A stretch of 64,000 bases of DNA from Bradyrhizobium sp. Ec3.3 (GTDB lineage: Bacteria > Pseudomonadota > Alphaproteobacteria > Rhizobiales > Xanthobacteraceae): contig NZ_AXAS01000002.1 in assembly GCF_000472925.1 (NCBI RefSeq), positions 372,001 through 436,000 of the forward strand. The letters are read 5' to 3'. This document shows, piece after piece, positions 7,448-18,413 of the stretch (its first letter is position 1; each line of letters starts with the position of its first letter). The notes under the pieces were generated by a model. The model had not been told where the DNA came from. It made no database searches and worked only from the letters and a program-made list of their open reading frames with translations. A program made the position numbers and the translations under genes.

Positions 7448-8152
7448 ATGTCTTTCATCCTCGGCCTCCTATCCGGTCTCCTCGGCGCACTCGCCGGCTG
7501 GTCCGGCCTTGCCGCGCTGGTAGTGGCGCTGTCCGGGCCTGACCGCGACGGGGGCATCGCCATGGGGGCGTTCTTCAACATCGGCCCTTTCGGCGGCCTC
7601 GTCGGCTTCGGTATCGGCGTCTGGCTGTTCACGAGATTCGGCATCGTTCGCGAGAACGCGCCGCCGGATGACATGCCGGGCGCGGTGAGCCGGACGCACA
7701 TCTCCTACCCCTTTGCCGTGACTGTCGTGCTGATCGTCGCGGGCCTCGCCTATTGGGGCTGGTACGAGCTGATCCGCTCGCCCTACCTTACGCACGGCTT
7801 CATGACGCTCGAGCTGCAATTCCGCCTGCCGCCCGGCAAGGCCTTGCCGCCTGACAAGACCGACGTGCAGATCTATGTCGACGAAAGCCACGGCTTCGCG
7901 CCCGTCACCTTGAGCGAAGGCTGGCACGGTCACGATGGCGACCGCCAGGTCATCCTCGCGACCGCCGCGCTGTCGTACAAGACGAGCCGGCGCGAGGTCA
8001 TCCTGACTCTTCCCGACACGCCCACCGAGACCTGGCGGATCGATCTCTCCCGCGATCCCGATCCCACGCCGGGCTATTCGCCCTGGCGCCCCGGGATCGG
8101 CGGGTCGCCCGCGAAGATCGAGATGAATTTCCGCCTGACTGCCGATCGCTAG
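7448..8152 (+). CDS. Membrane-anchored protein of unknown function
   Basis: This 234-residue protein has three hydrophobic segments in the N-terminal half (about residues 1-28, 38-58 and 83-103), including a glycine-rich MGAFFNIGPFGGLVGFGIGVW stretch. A C-terminal domain of about 125 residues follows and is probably exported. That domain (TLELQFRLPPGKALPPDKTDVQIYVDE and TETWRIDLSRDPDPTPGYSPWRP) looks beta-rich. No named family is recognised. It is convergent with the minus-strand pair that follows, 39 bp away, and no good Shine-Dalgarno site precedes the ATG. Confidence 0.6.
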   Translation: MSFILGLLSGLLGALAGWSGLAALVVALSGPDRDGGIAMGAFFNIGPFGGLVGFGIGVWLFTRFGIVRENAPPDDMPGAVSRTHISYPFAVTVVLIVAGLAYWGWYELIRSPYLTHGFMTLELQFRLPPGKALPPDKTDVQIYVDESHGFAPVTLSEGWHGHDGDRQVILATAALSYKTSRREVILTLPDTPTETWRIDLSRDPDPTPGYSPWRPGIGGSPAKIEMNFRLTADR

Positions 8153-8191
8153 AAAATCGCGTCGCGCGCAAGACTGGCTGGGCTGCTTCCC

Positions 8192-8893
8192 CTAAGCTTC
8201 GGGACGGCTCTCCTCATAAACCTCTTGCTCGCTGTCCTCGGCGTCGGGAAACACGAAAGTCAGAACCCGAGTCGCGGCTTGTCCGGTCACGCGTCTGATC
8301 AATTCTCGGCGTTCGCCATAGAGCAACTTCAGGGGATCGGGAATGTCGGCGCCGGGTGGTCGCTCCCACACCTCGTTCGAAAACCCGAGCATCTCGGTGC
8401 AGTAAACGCTCATCGACACTTCCGAAAGCAGGTATTCGCGTTCGTAGTCTCGCTCCCGTTCCGGCGACGCGCCGAGACCATAGCGTCCGGCTCTCTGCTC
8501 GACGAATGCCTGAATCGTGTCCGCGAGCATCCGGTCCCCCAGCACTGCTTGTTGCAGGCGCTGCGCGAAGTCCGAGTATTGCGCCGTTTCCGCGATCTCG
8601 TCCCAGCAGACGATGGCACCGCGCGCCCGTGCACCCGATCGGAAGGATGTCCGCTGGATCAGCTTCAGGATCTGGCTGGCTTCCTGCTTCGCCTTGTGCA
8701 CTGCCGACGGAATGGTCCAGTATCGGCCGGTCATTAGACGATCCAGGACAAGCAGGCGATCGGCGACCACCATCAGGTGATCATGATGCCTGAGGTCATA
8801 CTTGTCGAAGAGCGTCATGAGCCCGGCGGTCGTACGGTACCTTGTGTGCGGGTAGAGACACACCGGAATGAAATATCGGTCCTCACTGGGCAT
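8192..8893 (-). CDS. Cyclodipeptide-synthase-like protein
   Basis: This 233-residue protein starts MPSEDRYF with AAGGA eight bases before the ATG, 13 bp after the membrane partner's stop. It follows the layout of tRNA-dependent cyclodipeptide synthases: a first strand IPVCLYPHT, strand-plus-helix LMVVADRLLVLDRL, VCWDEIAETAQYSDF, then REYLLSEVSMS, and WERPPGADIPDPLKLL. Y154 and E158 keep the four-residue spacing of AlbC Tyr178 and Glu182. The catalytic Ser37 position aligns by eye with Cys12, and the usual YH/YP at AlbC 202-203 aligns with PPG. The family normally joins two aminoacyl-tRNAs into a cyclic dipeptide in the cytosol. The altered residues mean activity may differ. The fold call is mine by eye, not from a search. 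Confidence 0.55.
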   Translation of the reverse strand: MPSEDRYFIPVCLYPHTRYRTTAGLMTLFDKYDLRHHDHLMVVADRLLVLDRLMTGRYWTIPSAVHKAKQEASQILKLIQRTSFRSGARARGAIVCWDEIAETAQYSDFAQRLQQAVLGDRMLADTIQAFVEQRAGRYGLGASPERERDYEREYLLSEVSMSVYCTEMLGFSNEVWERPPGADIPDPLKLLYGERRELIRRVTGQAATRVLTFVFPDAEDSEQEVYEESRPEA

Positions 8894-8906
8894 TCGATTG
8901 CATCCT

Positions 8907-10976
8907 TCAACTGGTCGCGCCGCTGGTCGCATCGGCCGGCTTTGCCTGCCAGGCGGAAGGCTGTATCCCTCGCGAAGGGTCCGGGGCGGGAGACGGTCTC
9001 GTCGTATCGACGCTCGCTCGCATGTTGAGCTGAGCGACGAAGTCGGGGGTGCCGGAGAAGCGCTCCGCATAGGCTTCGTAGATGAGTGAATCTCCGAAGG
9101 CTGACATCAAGCCGAAGCCCCCGGCTTTTCCGCAGGCATCGCCTTCACCATCCCATCTCACGGCAGTGCCTTCGGGAAATTGCTGCCAGTGTCCCTGGCA
9201 GCGCACCGCCGAACTCTTCAGCCCTCCTCCGTTCGGCGACAGCAGACATGCCGTGCCATCGCGATGGAGATACATCGAGAACAGACGCCCCTGTCGGCTC
9301 GAAGCTTCGATGAACTGTCCCGCAAAGGACCGTCCTCTGTCCGTGTACAGCTCCGAAATCTGTACGATGATGCACAACACAAAGGCAACGAGGCCGATCT
9401 GCATCGCAACGAACAGACTCATATAGATGCTCGCAATCCCCACCTGGCGAACGGCCGGCTGGGCGAGGCTGCTCGTGAAAAATCCCGCCGCCATCATGAC
9501 GAGCGCGCCGACTACGGCACGACCGAGAATCCTTGTCCACGACGGCCGCGCGTCCTGAACTGGGCTGTCGCCGAGCCACAACGCGACGCCAGCAATGACG
9601 ATTGCAAGCGGCGCCCAGGGCAATGTTTGAGTGACGGCCTCGACCAGCCCCTTGCTGATGTCGCGGGCCTCCACTTTGAGCACCTGTCCGCCGACGAGCA
9701 GGGCAATGAGAACGAGCGCAATATAGCCGAGGGCGCCGCCGAGAAGGATGGGCTTCGCGTAACGCAGGATGGGACGCTCTCGATCGAAATTGTTGATGTC
9801 GAACCACTCCCGTCGACCGATGTGGACGCCGCGAATGAGCAGCGCTCCCAGGATCGCGAAGAAATAGAAGGCATCCGTCGACCAGGACCAGAAGAACTGC
9901 CCAGGCAACTCGGTCGGCACCTTCAACGCTTCGATCGTCTGCTCGTCCTTCAAAACGAAGTTCTCAAAGAGCTGCGTCGTCCAGACCGCGAACACGGACA
10001 GAATCGAGAGCGCTGCGAGCGACAACCAAACGAGCGCCTCGATGCGGCGTTCGCGGGGCGGATCCGGCCTGACCGCAAACCCGAGCTTGCTGATGATGTC
10101 GAGGCTCTCCGCGTCGTTCCTGACGCTGGACCGGACGCCGCAAGCCACGAAGGTATAAAGCCGATCTCGCAGGTTCCGGACTTCGCGGATCGCCGCCGGG
10201 TCGGGAACTGCGTCAGGATTGGAATTGGCGCGCAACCGCTCGGTCAAGTACTTGCGCACGGGCAGAGCGAGCGCAATGTGCCTGTCGTTGATGCTATCGA
10301 GCTCCTCTTTGTAGTAGTCGTAGAAGAGCGGATCGATGTTGGTGCTCGCCTGGTTATTCTCGGACAATGCGCTCAGCACACACCCGGTGTTGTACCAGAC
10401 GTGCAGGAAATCGTCCTCGAAGATCAGCTTGCTCAGGTTTGCCGGCTCTTGACCGCTCTTTCCGATCTGCACGCCGAGCTTGCGGGTCTGCAGGGCGACT
10501 GCAGCGGCGCTGCAGTGGAACGGGAAGCCGCGAAGTTGGGCGACGGTTCGACGGATCGATTCAGGTATGCGAGCGACCGAATGAAGAAGCCCTCGGATGC
10601 GGCGTTCTCCTTCGTTCAGCCGCGGAATGGTCTGGAATGCTATCAGCATCAGCGCAACACCGAGCGGAAGGGTCGTATCGCTGGGCTTTGGAGCTTTTTG
10701 GCTGAGCTCCTCGGGAAGCAGGGCGTAGAAGATCTCCGGTACGGCCGACAGGATGAAGAAGACGATGAGGATCGCGAAGACATAGCCGAGCTTGGCGCGC
10801 AGGTAGCGCCTTCGCGAGGTCGAGAATTTCGGTTTGTAGCGCACGAAATATTCGGACGTGCCTTCATAGCTCGGCTCGTCGAACCGCGACCAGAAATACA
10901 CCCCGATGATCATCGCACCGAAGCCTAGCGCCGCAAGCCAATGCGCATTGTGCGCGATCCATATCCAGCCAAGCAT
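8907..10976 (-). CDS. Polytopic membrane protein partnered with the CDPS-like gene
   Basis: The start chosen is MLGWIWIAHN because GGGAGG lies seven bases upstream; the open frame continues 57 residues further with no good site. The 689-residue product has about nine membrane segments (roughly 3-28, 62-87, 102-117, 311-333, 369-383, 410-433, 452-470, 483-503 and 514-541). A soluble insert of about 190 residues sits between the third and fourth (EDDFLHVWYNTGCVLSAL, PLFYDYYKEELD). A tail of about 150 residues follows the last segment. No transporter or enzyme family is recognised. It is the first gene of a two-gene unit, so it may export, sense or act on the product of the downstream protein; that is inference. 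Confidence 0.6.
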   Translation of the reverse strand: MLGWIWIAHNAHWLAALGFGAMIIGVYFWSRFDEPSYEGTSEYFVRYKPKFSTSRRRYLRAKLGYVFAILIVFFILSAVPEIFYALLPEELSQKAPKPSDTTLPLGVALMLIAFQTIPRLNEGERRIRGLLHSVARIPESIRRTVAQLRGFPFHCSAAAVALQTRKLGVQIGKSGQEPANLSKLIFEDDFLHVWYNTGCVLSALSENNQASTNIDPLFYDYYKEELDSINDRHIALALPVRKYLTERLRANSNPDAVPDPAAIREVRNLRDRLYTFVACGVRSSVRNDAESLDIISKLGFAVRPDPPRERRIEALVWLSLAALSILSVFAVWTTQLFENFVLKDEQTIEALKVPTELPGQFFWSWSTDAFYFFAILGALLIRGVHIGRREWFDINNFDRERPILRYAKPILLGGALGYIALVLIALLVGGQVLKVEARDISKGLVEAVTQTLPWAPLAIVIAGVALWLGDSPVQDARPSWTRILGRAVVGALVMMAAGFFTSSLAQPAVRQVGIASIYMSLFVAMQIGLVAFVLCIIVQISELYTDRGRSFAGQFIEASSRQGRLFSMYLHRDGTACLLSPNGGGLKSSAVRCQGHWQQFPEGTAVRWDGEGDACGKAGGFGLMSAFGDSLIYEAYAERFSGTPDFVAQLNMRASVDTTRPSPAPDPSRGIQPSAWQAKPADATSGATS

Positions 10977-12423
<1,447 letters not shown>

Positions 12424-12479
12424 TCGCCAGCGCGCGCTTAGCGTTGCGATTCACGTTTAGGATGAACCAGAGGTGACGC

Positions 12480-13448
12480 ATGAAGGCCTACGTCTATGGC
12501 CCTGAGGGAGCTGCGATTTCCGACGTCGCTCAACCAACGCCTAAGGGCACGCAGGTGCTGGTCCGCGTCCGCGCCTGCGCGCTCAACCGCGCCGACACCG
12601 GCATGCGCAAGGGCCATGCCCATGGCGCGGCCGGCGGGGTCGGCACCGTACTCGGCATGGAATGGGCCGGTGAAGTCGCCGCCCTCGGGCCCGACGCGAA
12701 AGGCGTGAAGGTCGGCGACCGCATCATGGGCTCGGGCGCGGCGGCGTTCGCGGAGTACACGCTCGCCGATCACGGCCGCCTGTTCCGCGCCCCCTCGAAC
12801 ATGAACTTCCAGGAAGCCGCCACCCTGCCCGTCGCGCTCGCGACCATGCACAACGCCGTCGTCACCGTCGGCGGAATTCAGCCGGGCCAATCCGTTCTGA
12901 TCCAGGGCGCAAGCTCCGGCGTCGGCCTGATGGCGATGCAGATTGCCAAGCTCAAGGGCGCAAGGCTCGTGATCGGTTCGTCGACGGATGCCCATCGCCG
13001 CAGCCGGCTTACCGATTACTGCGCCGATCTAGCGATCGACTCCTCCAACCCCGGCTGGGTCGACCAGGTGCTGAAGGCCACCGGCGGCGAAGGTGTCGAC
13101 CTCATCGTCGACCAGGTCTCGGGCAAGGTCGCGAGCCAGAACCTTGCCGCAACCAAGGTGAAGGGCCGCATCGTCAATGTCGGCCGGCTCGGCGGCACCC
13201 ATGGCGACTTCAATTTCGACCTGCATGCGGCGCGTCGCATCAACTATATCGGCGTCACCTTCCGCACTCGCACGATCGAGGAAATCCGCGAGATCTTTGA
13301 GGAGGTTCGCAAGGACATCTGGAGTGCGGTGGAAGCGCGCAAGCTGCAGCTGCCGATCGACAAGGTGTTTGCCTTCGACGACATCGACGCGGCCTTCGCG
13401 CACATGGAGGCCAACAGGCATCTCGGCAAGATCGTCGTCACGCTGTGA
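12480..13448 (+). CDS. MDR-family NAD(P)H quinone oxidoreductase-like protein
   Basis: This 322-residue medium-chain dehydrogenase/reductase starts MKAYVYGPEGAA after AGAGGTGA. It has the N-terminal GroES-like part (VRVRACALNRADTGMRKG), LGMEWAGEVAALG, the nucleotide-binding loop GASSGVGLMAMQIAKLKGA and a C-terminal HLGKIVVTL. The cysteines and histidines that bind catalytic zinc in alcohol dehydrogenases are not evident, so it belongs with the zinc-independent quinone or enoyl reductase branch. The substrate cannot be deduced. It may be co-transcribed with the flavoprotein ahead of it. Confidence 0.8.
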   Translation: MKAYVYGPEGAAISDVAQPTPKGTQVLVRVRACALNRADTGMRKGHAHGAAGGVGTVLGMEWAGEVAALGPDAKGVKVGDRIMGSGAAAFAEYTLADHGRLFRAPSNMNFQEAATLPVALATMHNAVVTVGGIQPGQSVLIQGASSGVGLMAMQIAKLKGARLVIGSSTDAHRRSRLTDYCADLAIDSSNPGWVDQVLKATGGEGVDLIVDQVSGKVASQNLAATKVKGRIVNVGRLGGTHGDFNFDLHAARRINYIGVTFRTRTIEEIREIFEEVRKDIWSAVEARKLQLPIDKVFAFDDIDAAFAHMEANRHLGKIVVTL

Positions 13449-13461
13449 GGGCGTGACCGTC

Positions 13462-13493
13462 ATTCCGGGGCGCCCGAAGGGCGAACCCGGAAT
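13462..13493. repeat. ATTCCGGG-type palindromic repeat
   Basis: ATTCCGGGG and CCCGGAAT flank a CGCCC-GAA-GGGCG inner hairpin, 13 bp after the oxidoreductase stop. It belongs to the same family as the repeats at 7238 and 7321. Confidence 0.65.
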
Positions 13494-13584
13494 CACAGAG
13501 CGGGCCCCGCTCTTGCAACTCACTTGCGACTGCACCTGTGGATCGTCGCTTGATGTTCGCGGACCGCCTGCTAAATCCCCGGCC

Positions 13585-14958
13585 ATGAATTCTCACACCA
13601 GCAAAACCTCGGTCGCCGCGATCTCCATCTTCGCCAGCGGCGGCATGGCGGCCGCCAAATTCGTGGTCGGGATCGCGATTGGCTCGCTGGCGCTGATCTC
13701 TGAGGCGCTGCATTCCTCGATCGACCTGGTCGCAACCATCATCACCTGGGCGGTGGTGCGGGTGTCCGACAAGCCGGCCGATGACGAGCACCATTACGGC
13801 CACGGCAAGCTCGAGAGCATCTCCGCGCTCGGCGTCACTGCCCTGCTCTACGTGCTGGCCGGCGGCATCCTGGTCGAGGCCTATAGCCGCCTGCGCGAGG
13901 GCACGGCGCCGCCGACCATCTCGGCCGTGCCCTTCGTCGTGCTGGTGATCGACATCGTCGTCAATCTCTGGCGGGCGCGAGCGCTGCATCGCGCCGCGCG
14001 GGAGACGCGGAGCCAGGCACTCGCGGCCGACGCACTGCATTTTGCCTCCGACGTGATGGGCTCGTTCGCCGTCATCGCCGGCCTCATCCTCGCCGGCCTC
14101 GGCTTCTGGTGGGGCGACGCCGCGGCGGCGGCCGCCGTCGCCGTGATGATCGCGGCTCTCGGCCTGCGCATGGCAGGCTCCACGGTGCAGACGCTGGTCG
14201 ACCGCGCGCCGGAGGGCGCGCTGGAGAAGGCCACTGCCGTAATCAAAAGCGTGCCCGGCGTGCTCGATGTCGAGCGCCTGCGCGTACGCATGGTCGGGGC
14301 GACCTATTTCATCGACACCATCGCAAAGGTGCCGCGGACCTATCCGATCGACCGCGTCGAGGACATCAAGCGCAACGCGCAAGCCGCCGTCGGCAAGGCG
14401 TTCGGCGACGCCGACCTTACATTCACCGCCGTCCCCGTCGCGCGCGACAACGAGACCGTGCGCGACCGCATCATGGTGATCGCGCGCAATTCGGGCCTTG
14501 CCATCCATCACGTCACCGTGCACGACCTCGGCGCCAAGCTGATCGTCGGCATCGATCTCGAGGTCGACGCCGAGATGCCGCTGGTTGCGGCCCACGACGT
14601 CGCCAACACACTGGAGCGCAACATCCAGGAGGAATTCGGCGAGGATGTGGAGGTCGACGTCCACATCGAGCCGCTCCAGCCGGAGCTGCCGTTCGGCGTC
14701 GACGCGCCGGCGGAACGGGTGCAGGCCATTGCAGCCGCGCTCACCGGCTTTGCCGCTGATAGCGATATCCACGACATTCATAATGTGCGCGTGCGCAACA
14801 CCGATGCCGGCGAGATCGTCAACTTCCACTGCCGCGCCACGCCGTCGATGAGCGTGATCAAGGTGCATGAGCATGTCGACGAGATCGAGCGCGCACTACG
14901 TCGCGCCTTCCCGAGCGTGAAGCGCGTGATCAGTCACGCCGAGCCGCCGCGCGCATGA
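13585..14958 (+). CDS. Cation diffusion facilitator (CDF) metal exporter
   Basis: This 457-residue protein starts MNSHTSKTSVAAIS. Its first half has about six membrane segments, with the CDF metal site formed by HSSIDLVAT in segment 2 and ADALHFASDVMGS in segment 5. The HHYGHGKLE loop lies between segments 2 and 3. CDF proteins export Zn, Fe, Mn or Co in exchange for protons. The C-terminal region is about twice the usual length. It contains two blocks (near residues 205-280 and 285-365) that both resemble the ferredoxin-like cytosolic metal-sensing domain, followed by a further stretch. The metal specificity is not determined. Confidence 0.88.
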   Translation: MNSHTSKTSVAAISIFASGGMAAAKFVVGIAIGSLALISEALHSSIDLVATIITWAVVRVSDKPADDEHHYGHGKLESISALGVTALLYVLAGGILVEAYSRLREGTAPPTISAVPFVVLVIDIVVNLWRARALHRAARETRSQALAADALHFASDVMGSFAVIAGLILAGLGFWWGDAAAAAAVAVMIAALGLRMAGSTVQTLVDRAPEGALEKATAVIKSVPGVLDVERLRVRMVGATYFIDTIAKVPRTYPIDRVEDIKRNAQAAVGKAFGDADLTFTAVPVARDNETVRDRIMVIARNSGLAIHHVTVHDLGAKLIVGIDLEVDAEMPLVAAHDVANTLERNIQEEFGEDVEVDVHIEPLQPELPFGVDAPAERVQAIAAALTGFAADSDIHDIHNVRVRNTDAGEIVNFHCRATPSMSVIKVHEHVDEIERALRRAFPSVKRVISHAEPPRA

Positions 14959-15182
14959 ACAGGTGCGCGAAGAGTCACACGTTCCCGTTTCGGACTCGCC
15001 GCGCACGTCATATTGCGGCCGCTCGCGGCGCAAACTCTCCATTGGATAAGAATTATTTCGCGTTAACGATTCGTTGACTCTCGACAGTCCGCGAAAACTG
15101 GATTCAAATCGCTGTGATTCGGAAGCGAGCGGGGGCTTCATTCCGAATTGTGGTGCAGCAATATCTCCTGGGGGCCGAAGGC

Positions 15183-17513
15183 ATGCCGCGCGCAGACGCC
15201 GCGAGCGCGTGCGTCCAATCCGATTCGATCAAGGGATTGGCGCAATCGATCGCGAAACCGGCCTACCACCGGCTCCTGATCGCCGAGCCGGCGCTCCGGC
15301 GCGCTGTGCCTACTCTCATCATCGCCTTCCTCATCACCATCTGTCTCGGCGCCTTCGTCCAGGTCGTCGACCAGACCCGGCAGAAGCGGCTGGTGATCAA
15401 GCACGACATTCAGGCGCTCGCCGACCTGCTCGCCGAGCGCATCGATCGTCTCGCCTCGGTGCGCATGGAACGGCAGAAGAACATCGAGCGCCTGCCGACG
15501 CTGTTGCCCGAGTTCGTTCCCTCCTGGGGCACGGCCTCGGGCCGCCACGTCATCGTCACCTCCGTCGGCACCGACCGCCGCATCCTCGCACGCATTCCCG
15601 TGGACACCGACCCGGCCGGCAACGACCGCCTGCTCGATGCGATCACCACCGCGCAGCTGGTGGCGACGCCGCCGCAACAGAACGACGTCTCCGATCTCAC
15701 GCTGCCCAGCGGCAACAGCGCGGTGGCGATCTCGCGGCCGATCAAGTCGCTGCCCGGTCAAGTCACCGTGATCCAGGAGCGCAACGAGCCGATCTGGGGC
15801 TCGGATGCCGCGCTCTCGGTGACGCTGTCGGCGACCACCGGCTTCGTCGTCCTGATTCTCGGCTTCGCCTTCCACTGGCAGTCGACCCGCGCCCGCGAGG
15901 GCGACCTGATCAACGACGCCGTACGCGGCCGGATCGACACCGCGCTCAACCGCGGGCGCTGCGGCCTTTGGGACTGGGATCTTTCGCGCGGCAAAATCTT
16001 CTGGTCGCAGTCGATGTTCTCGATGCTGGGCCTCGACGGCCGTAACGAGCTCCTCACCTTCGGCGAGGTCAATGCGCTGGTGAAGTCGGACGACATCGAC
16101 CTGTTCGCGATCGCCGACCAGCTGATCTCGGGCCAGATCGACCACATCGACCAGAGCTTCCGCATGCAGCACGTCGACGGCCACTGGATCTGGCTCCGCG
16201 TGCGCTGCGAGCGCACGCGCGCCACGGGCGATTCCGCCATGCACCTGATCGGCATCGCCGTCGACATCACCGAGCAGAAGAGCCTTGCCGAAAAGACGGT
16301 GGAAGCCGACCTGCGGCTGCGCGACGCCATCGAGACGATCCCGGAAGCCTTCGTGCTGTGGGACAACAGCGACCGTCTGGTGCTCTGCAACTCGCACTTC
16401 CAGCGCCTGCACAGGCTGCCGGACTCGGCCGTCATCCCCGGCACCTCCTACGAGACCGTGCTCGAGGTCGGCCGCATGCCGGAGGTGCGCACCCGCCACA
16501 ACGAGACCGCCAATCAGGGACCGGGCGCCCGCACCTTCGAGGCGCAGCTCGACGACGGCAGCTGGCTGCACATCAGCGAGCGCCGTACCAAGGACGGCGG
16601 CTACGTCTCGGTCGGCACCGACATCACGCGCATCAAGGAGCACGAGCAGAAGCTCGTCGACAACGATCTGCGCCTGCGCGCCACCGTCATCGACCTGAAG
16701 CGCTCGCAAGCGGCGCTGGAGCGCCAGACCAACGAGCTCGCCGATCTCGCCGAAAAATACCAGCGCGAAAAGACCCGCGCCGAAGAAGCCAACCAGACCA
16801 AGTCGAAATTCCTCGCCAACATGAGCCACGAGCTGCGCACGCCCCTGAACGCGATCATCGGCTTCTCGGAGGTCATGGGAAGCGGCATGTTCGGCGAGCT
16901 CGGAAACGAGAAGTACCAGGAATACTGCCAGGACATCCTCACCAGCGGTCACTACCTGCTGGAGGTCATCAACGACATCCTCGATATGTCCAAGATCGAG
17001 GCCGGCCGCATGAAGCTCGACATGGAGGAGCTCGACCTGTCGCGCACGCTCGCGGAATCGCTGCGGGTGGTCTCGGGCCGCGCGCAGGACAAGAACCTGA
17101 CGCTCGATGCCGACATCGACAGCATCATCTCCGTCGTCGCCGACCGCCGCGCCACCAAGCAGATCATCGTCAACCTCCTGTCCAACGCCGTGAAGTTCAC
17201 GCCCGACGGCGGCCGCATCGTGGTGCGCAGCCGGCAACTCGAGGACAAGGTCGTGCTGATGATCGCCGACACCGGCATCGGCATCGCCCCGCATTCGCTG
17301 GCGCGGCTCGGCCGCCCCTTCGAGCAGGTCGAGAGCCAGCTCACAAAGACCTATCACGGCTCGGGCCTGGGGCTCGCGATCGCCCGCTCGCTCGCGCAAC
17401 TGCACGGCGGCACGATGCGGCTGCGCTCGAAGATCGACGTCGGCACCATCGTGCGCGTCACGCTGCCGCGCGATGCCAACAAGGCCGCAGCCAGGATCCC
17501 CGCGGCCGCCTGA
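15183..17513 (+). CDS. PAS-domain sensor histidine kinase, PleC/DivJ-like
   Basis: From ATG 15183 the product is 776 residues; upstream GTG starts (15114, 15153) are possible and no start has a strong ribosome site. Two membrane segments (about 45-65 and 200-222) bracket an exported sensor region. PAS domains follow (GLWDWDLSRGKIFWSQ and the second around AFVLWDNSDRLVLCN), then a coiled coil and the HisKA box MSHELRTPLNAIIGFSEVMG. The ATPase domain has NLLSNAVKFTPDGG, DTGIGIA and GSGLGLAIARSLA. The kinase core resembles PleC/DivJ/PdhS cell-cycle kinases of alphaproteobacteria. No response regulator is adjacent, consistent with that class. It is convergent with the LysR gene, six bases apart. 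Confidence 0.85.
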   Translation: MPRADAASACVQSDSIKGLAQSIAKPAYHRLLIAEPALRRAVPTLIIAFLITICLGAFVQVVDQTRQKRLVIKHDIQALADLLAERIDRLASVRMERQKNIERLPTLLPEFVPSWGTASGRHVIVTSVGTDRRILARIPVDTDPAGNDRLLDAITTAQLVATPPQQNDVSDLTLPSGNSAVAISRPIKSLPGQVTVIQERNEPIWGSDAALSVTLSATTGFVVLILGFAFHWQSTRAREGDLINDAVRGRIDTALNRGRCGLWDWDLSRGKIFWSQSMFSMLGLDGRNELLTFGEVNALVKSDDIDLFAIADQLISGQIDHIDQSFRMQHVDGHWIWLRVRCERTRATGDSAMHLIGIAVDITEQKSLAEKTVEADLRLRDAIETIPEAFVLWDNSDRLVLCNSHFQRLHRLPDSAVIPGTSYETVLEVGRMPEVRTRHNETANQGPGARTFEAQLDDGSWLHISERRTKDGGYVSVGTDITRIKEHEQKLVDNDLRLRATVIDLKRSQAALERQTNELADLAEKYQREKTRAEEANQTKSKFLANMSHELRTPLNAIIGFSEVMGSGMFGELGNEKYQEYCQDILTSGHYLLEVINDILDMSKIEAGRMKLDMEELDLSRTLAESLRVVSGRAQDKNLTLDADIDSIISVVADRRATKQIIVNLLSNAVKFTPDGGRIVVRSRQLEDKVVLMIADTGIGIAPHSLARLGRPFEQVESQLTKTYHGSGLGLAIARSLAQLHGGTMRLRSKIDVGTIVRVTLPRDANKAAARIPAAA

Positions 17514-17519
17514 CCCCGG

Positions 17520-18413
17520 TCAGGATTGCAGCGTCGGCGCCACCTCGCGCGCGACGTTGACGAGCGCGGCGATCAGCGGCGTCATCGGGTCGCGCTGCGG
17601 GATCACAAGGCCAATGCTGTAGTTGACCTCGGGATCGATGATCGGGATCGAGCGGACGGTGTCCTTGAGGCCGAGCGTCTCGGCAAGCTTCGCAGGCATC
17701 ACGCTCGCCCAGCGCCCGGTCTTCACATGCGTGAACAGCACCAGCAGCGAGTTCGACGTCAGCGTCGGCGTCGCCTCGGCATTCACCGAGCGCAATGCGC
17801 GGTCGATGATGCGGCGGTTCTGCATGTCCGGCGTCAGGAGGCACAGCGGCACCTTGCCGACCTCCGCCCAGGTCACCGTCTCGCGGTCGCCGAACATCGC
17901 ATCCGGCGCGGTCAGGAGGCGATAGCTCTCGTTGTAGAGCGGGATGGTGCGCACCTTGCCGATCGGCTCGTTCTCGATATAGGTCAGCCCCGCATCGACC
18001 TCGAGATTTTCGAGAAGTCCCAGCACCTCCGACGAGGTGGTCGACTGGATGCGGAAACGCACCTCCGGATGCTTGGCGCGGAACGGCGTCGTCAGCGAGG
18101 CCACCATGCCGAGCGCGGTCGGGATCGCCGCGATGCGGATCTCGCCGGAGAGCTTGTGCTTCAGCCCGTTGATCTCGTCGCGCATGGCGCGGGCGTCGCC
18201 GACGATGCGTCGCGCCCAGTCGAGTGCCCGCTCGCCTTCCGGCGTAAAGCCCTGGAAGCGCGAGCCGCGCTGGACCAGCATGACGCCGAGAATCTCCTCG
18301 AGTTGCTTCAGCCCGGTCGACATGGTCGGCTGGGTGACGCCGCAGGCTTCCGCCGCGCGTCCGAAATGCCGCTCCTTGGCGAGCGCCAGCAGAAGTTCAA
18401 GCTTGTCGAGCAA
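17520..18413 (-). CDS. LysR-type regulator of the formate dehydrogenase operon
   Basis: This 297-residue regulator has an N-terminal helix-turn-helix (FGRAAEACGVTQPTMSTGLKQLEE) and a periplasmic-binding-like effector domain (SGEIRIAAIP onward). It is divergent from fdsG with 225 bp between start codons, the classic layout in which a LysR protein controls both its own gene and the neighbouring operon. The likely effector is formate or a metabolite of it, but that is inferred from context. Comparable FdsR-type regulators are known next to fds operons. Confidence 0.85.
   Translation of the reverse strand: MLDKLELLLALAKERHFGRAAEACGVTQPTMSTGLKQLEEILGVMLVQRGSRFQGFTPEGERALDWARRIVGDARAMRDEINGLKHKLSGEIRIAAIPTALGMVASLTTPFRAKHPEVRFRIQSTTSSEVLGLLENLEVDAGLTYIENEPIGKVRTIPLYNESYRLLTAPDAMFGDRETVTWAEVGKVPLCLLTPDMQNRRIIDRALRSVNAEATPTLTSNSLLVLFTHVKTGRWASVMPAKLAETLGLKDTVRSIPIIDPEVNYSIGLVIPQRDPMTPLIAALVNVAREVAPTLQS

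Noticed and set aside
9180..10928. 582-codon plus-strand frame opposite the membrane protein
   Set aside because: Its composition is arginine-rich without hydrophobic blocks, while the minus strand gives clear membrane segments and a ribosome site.
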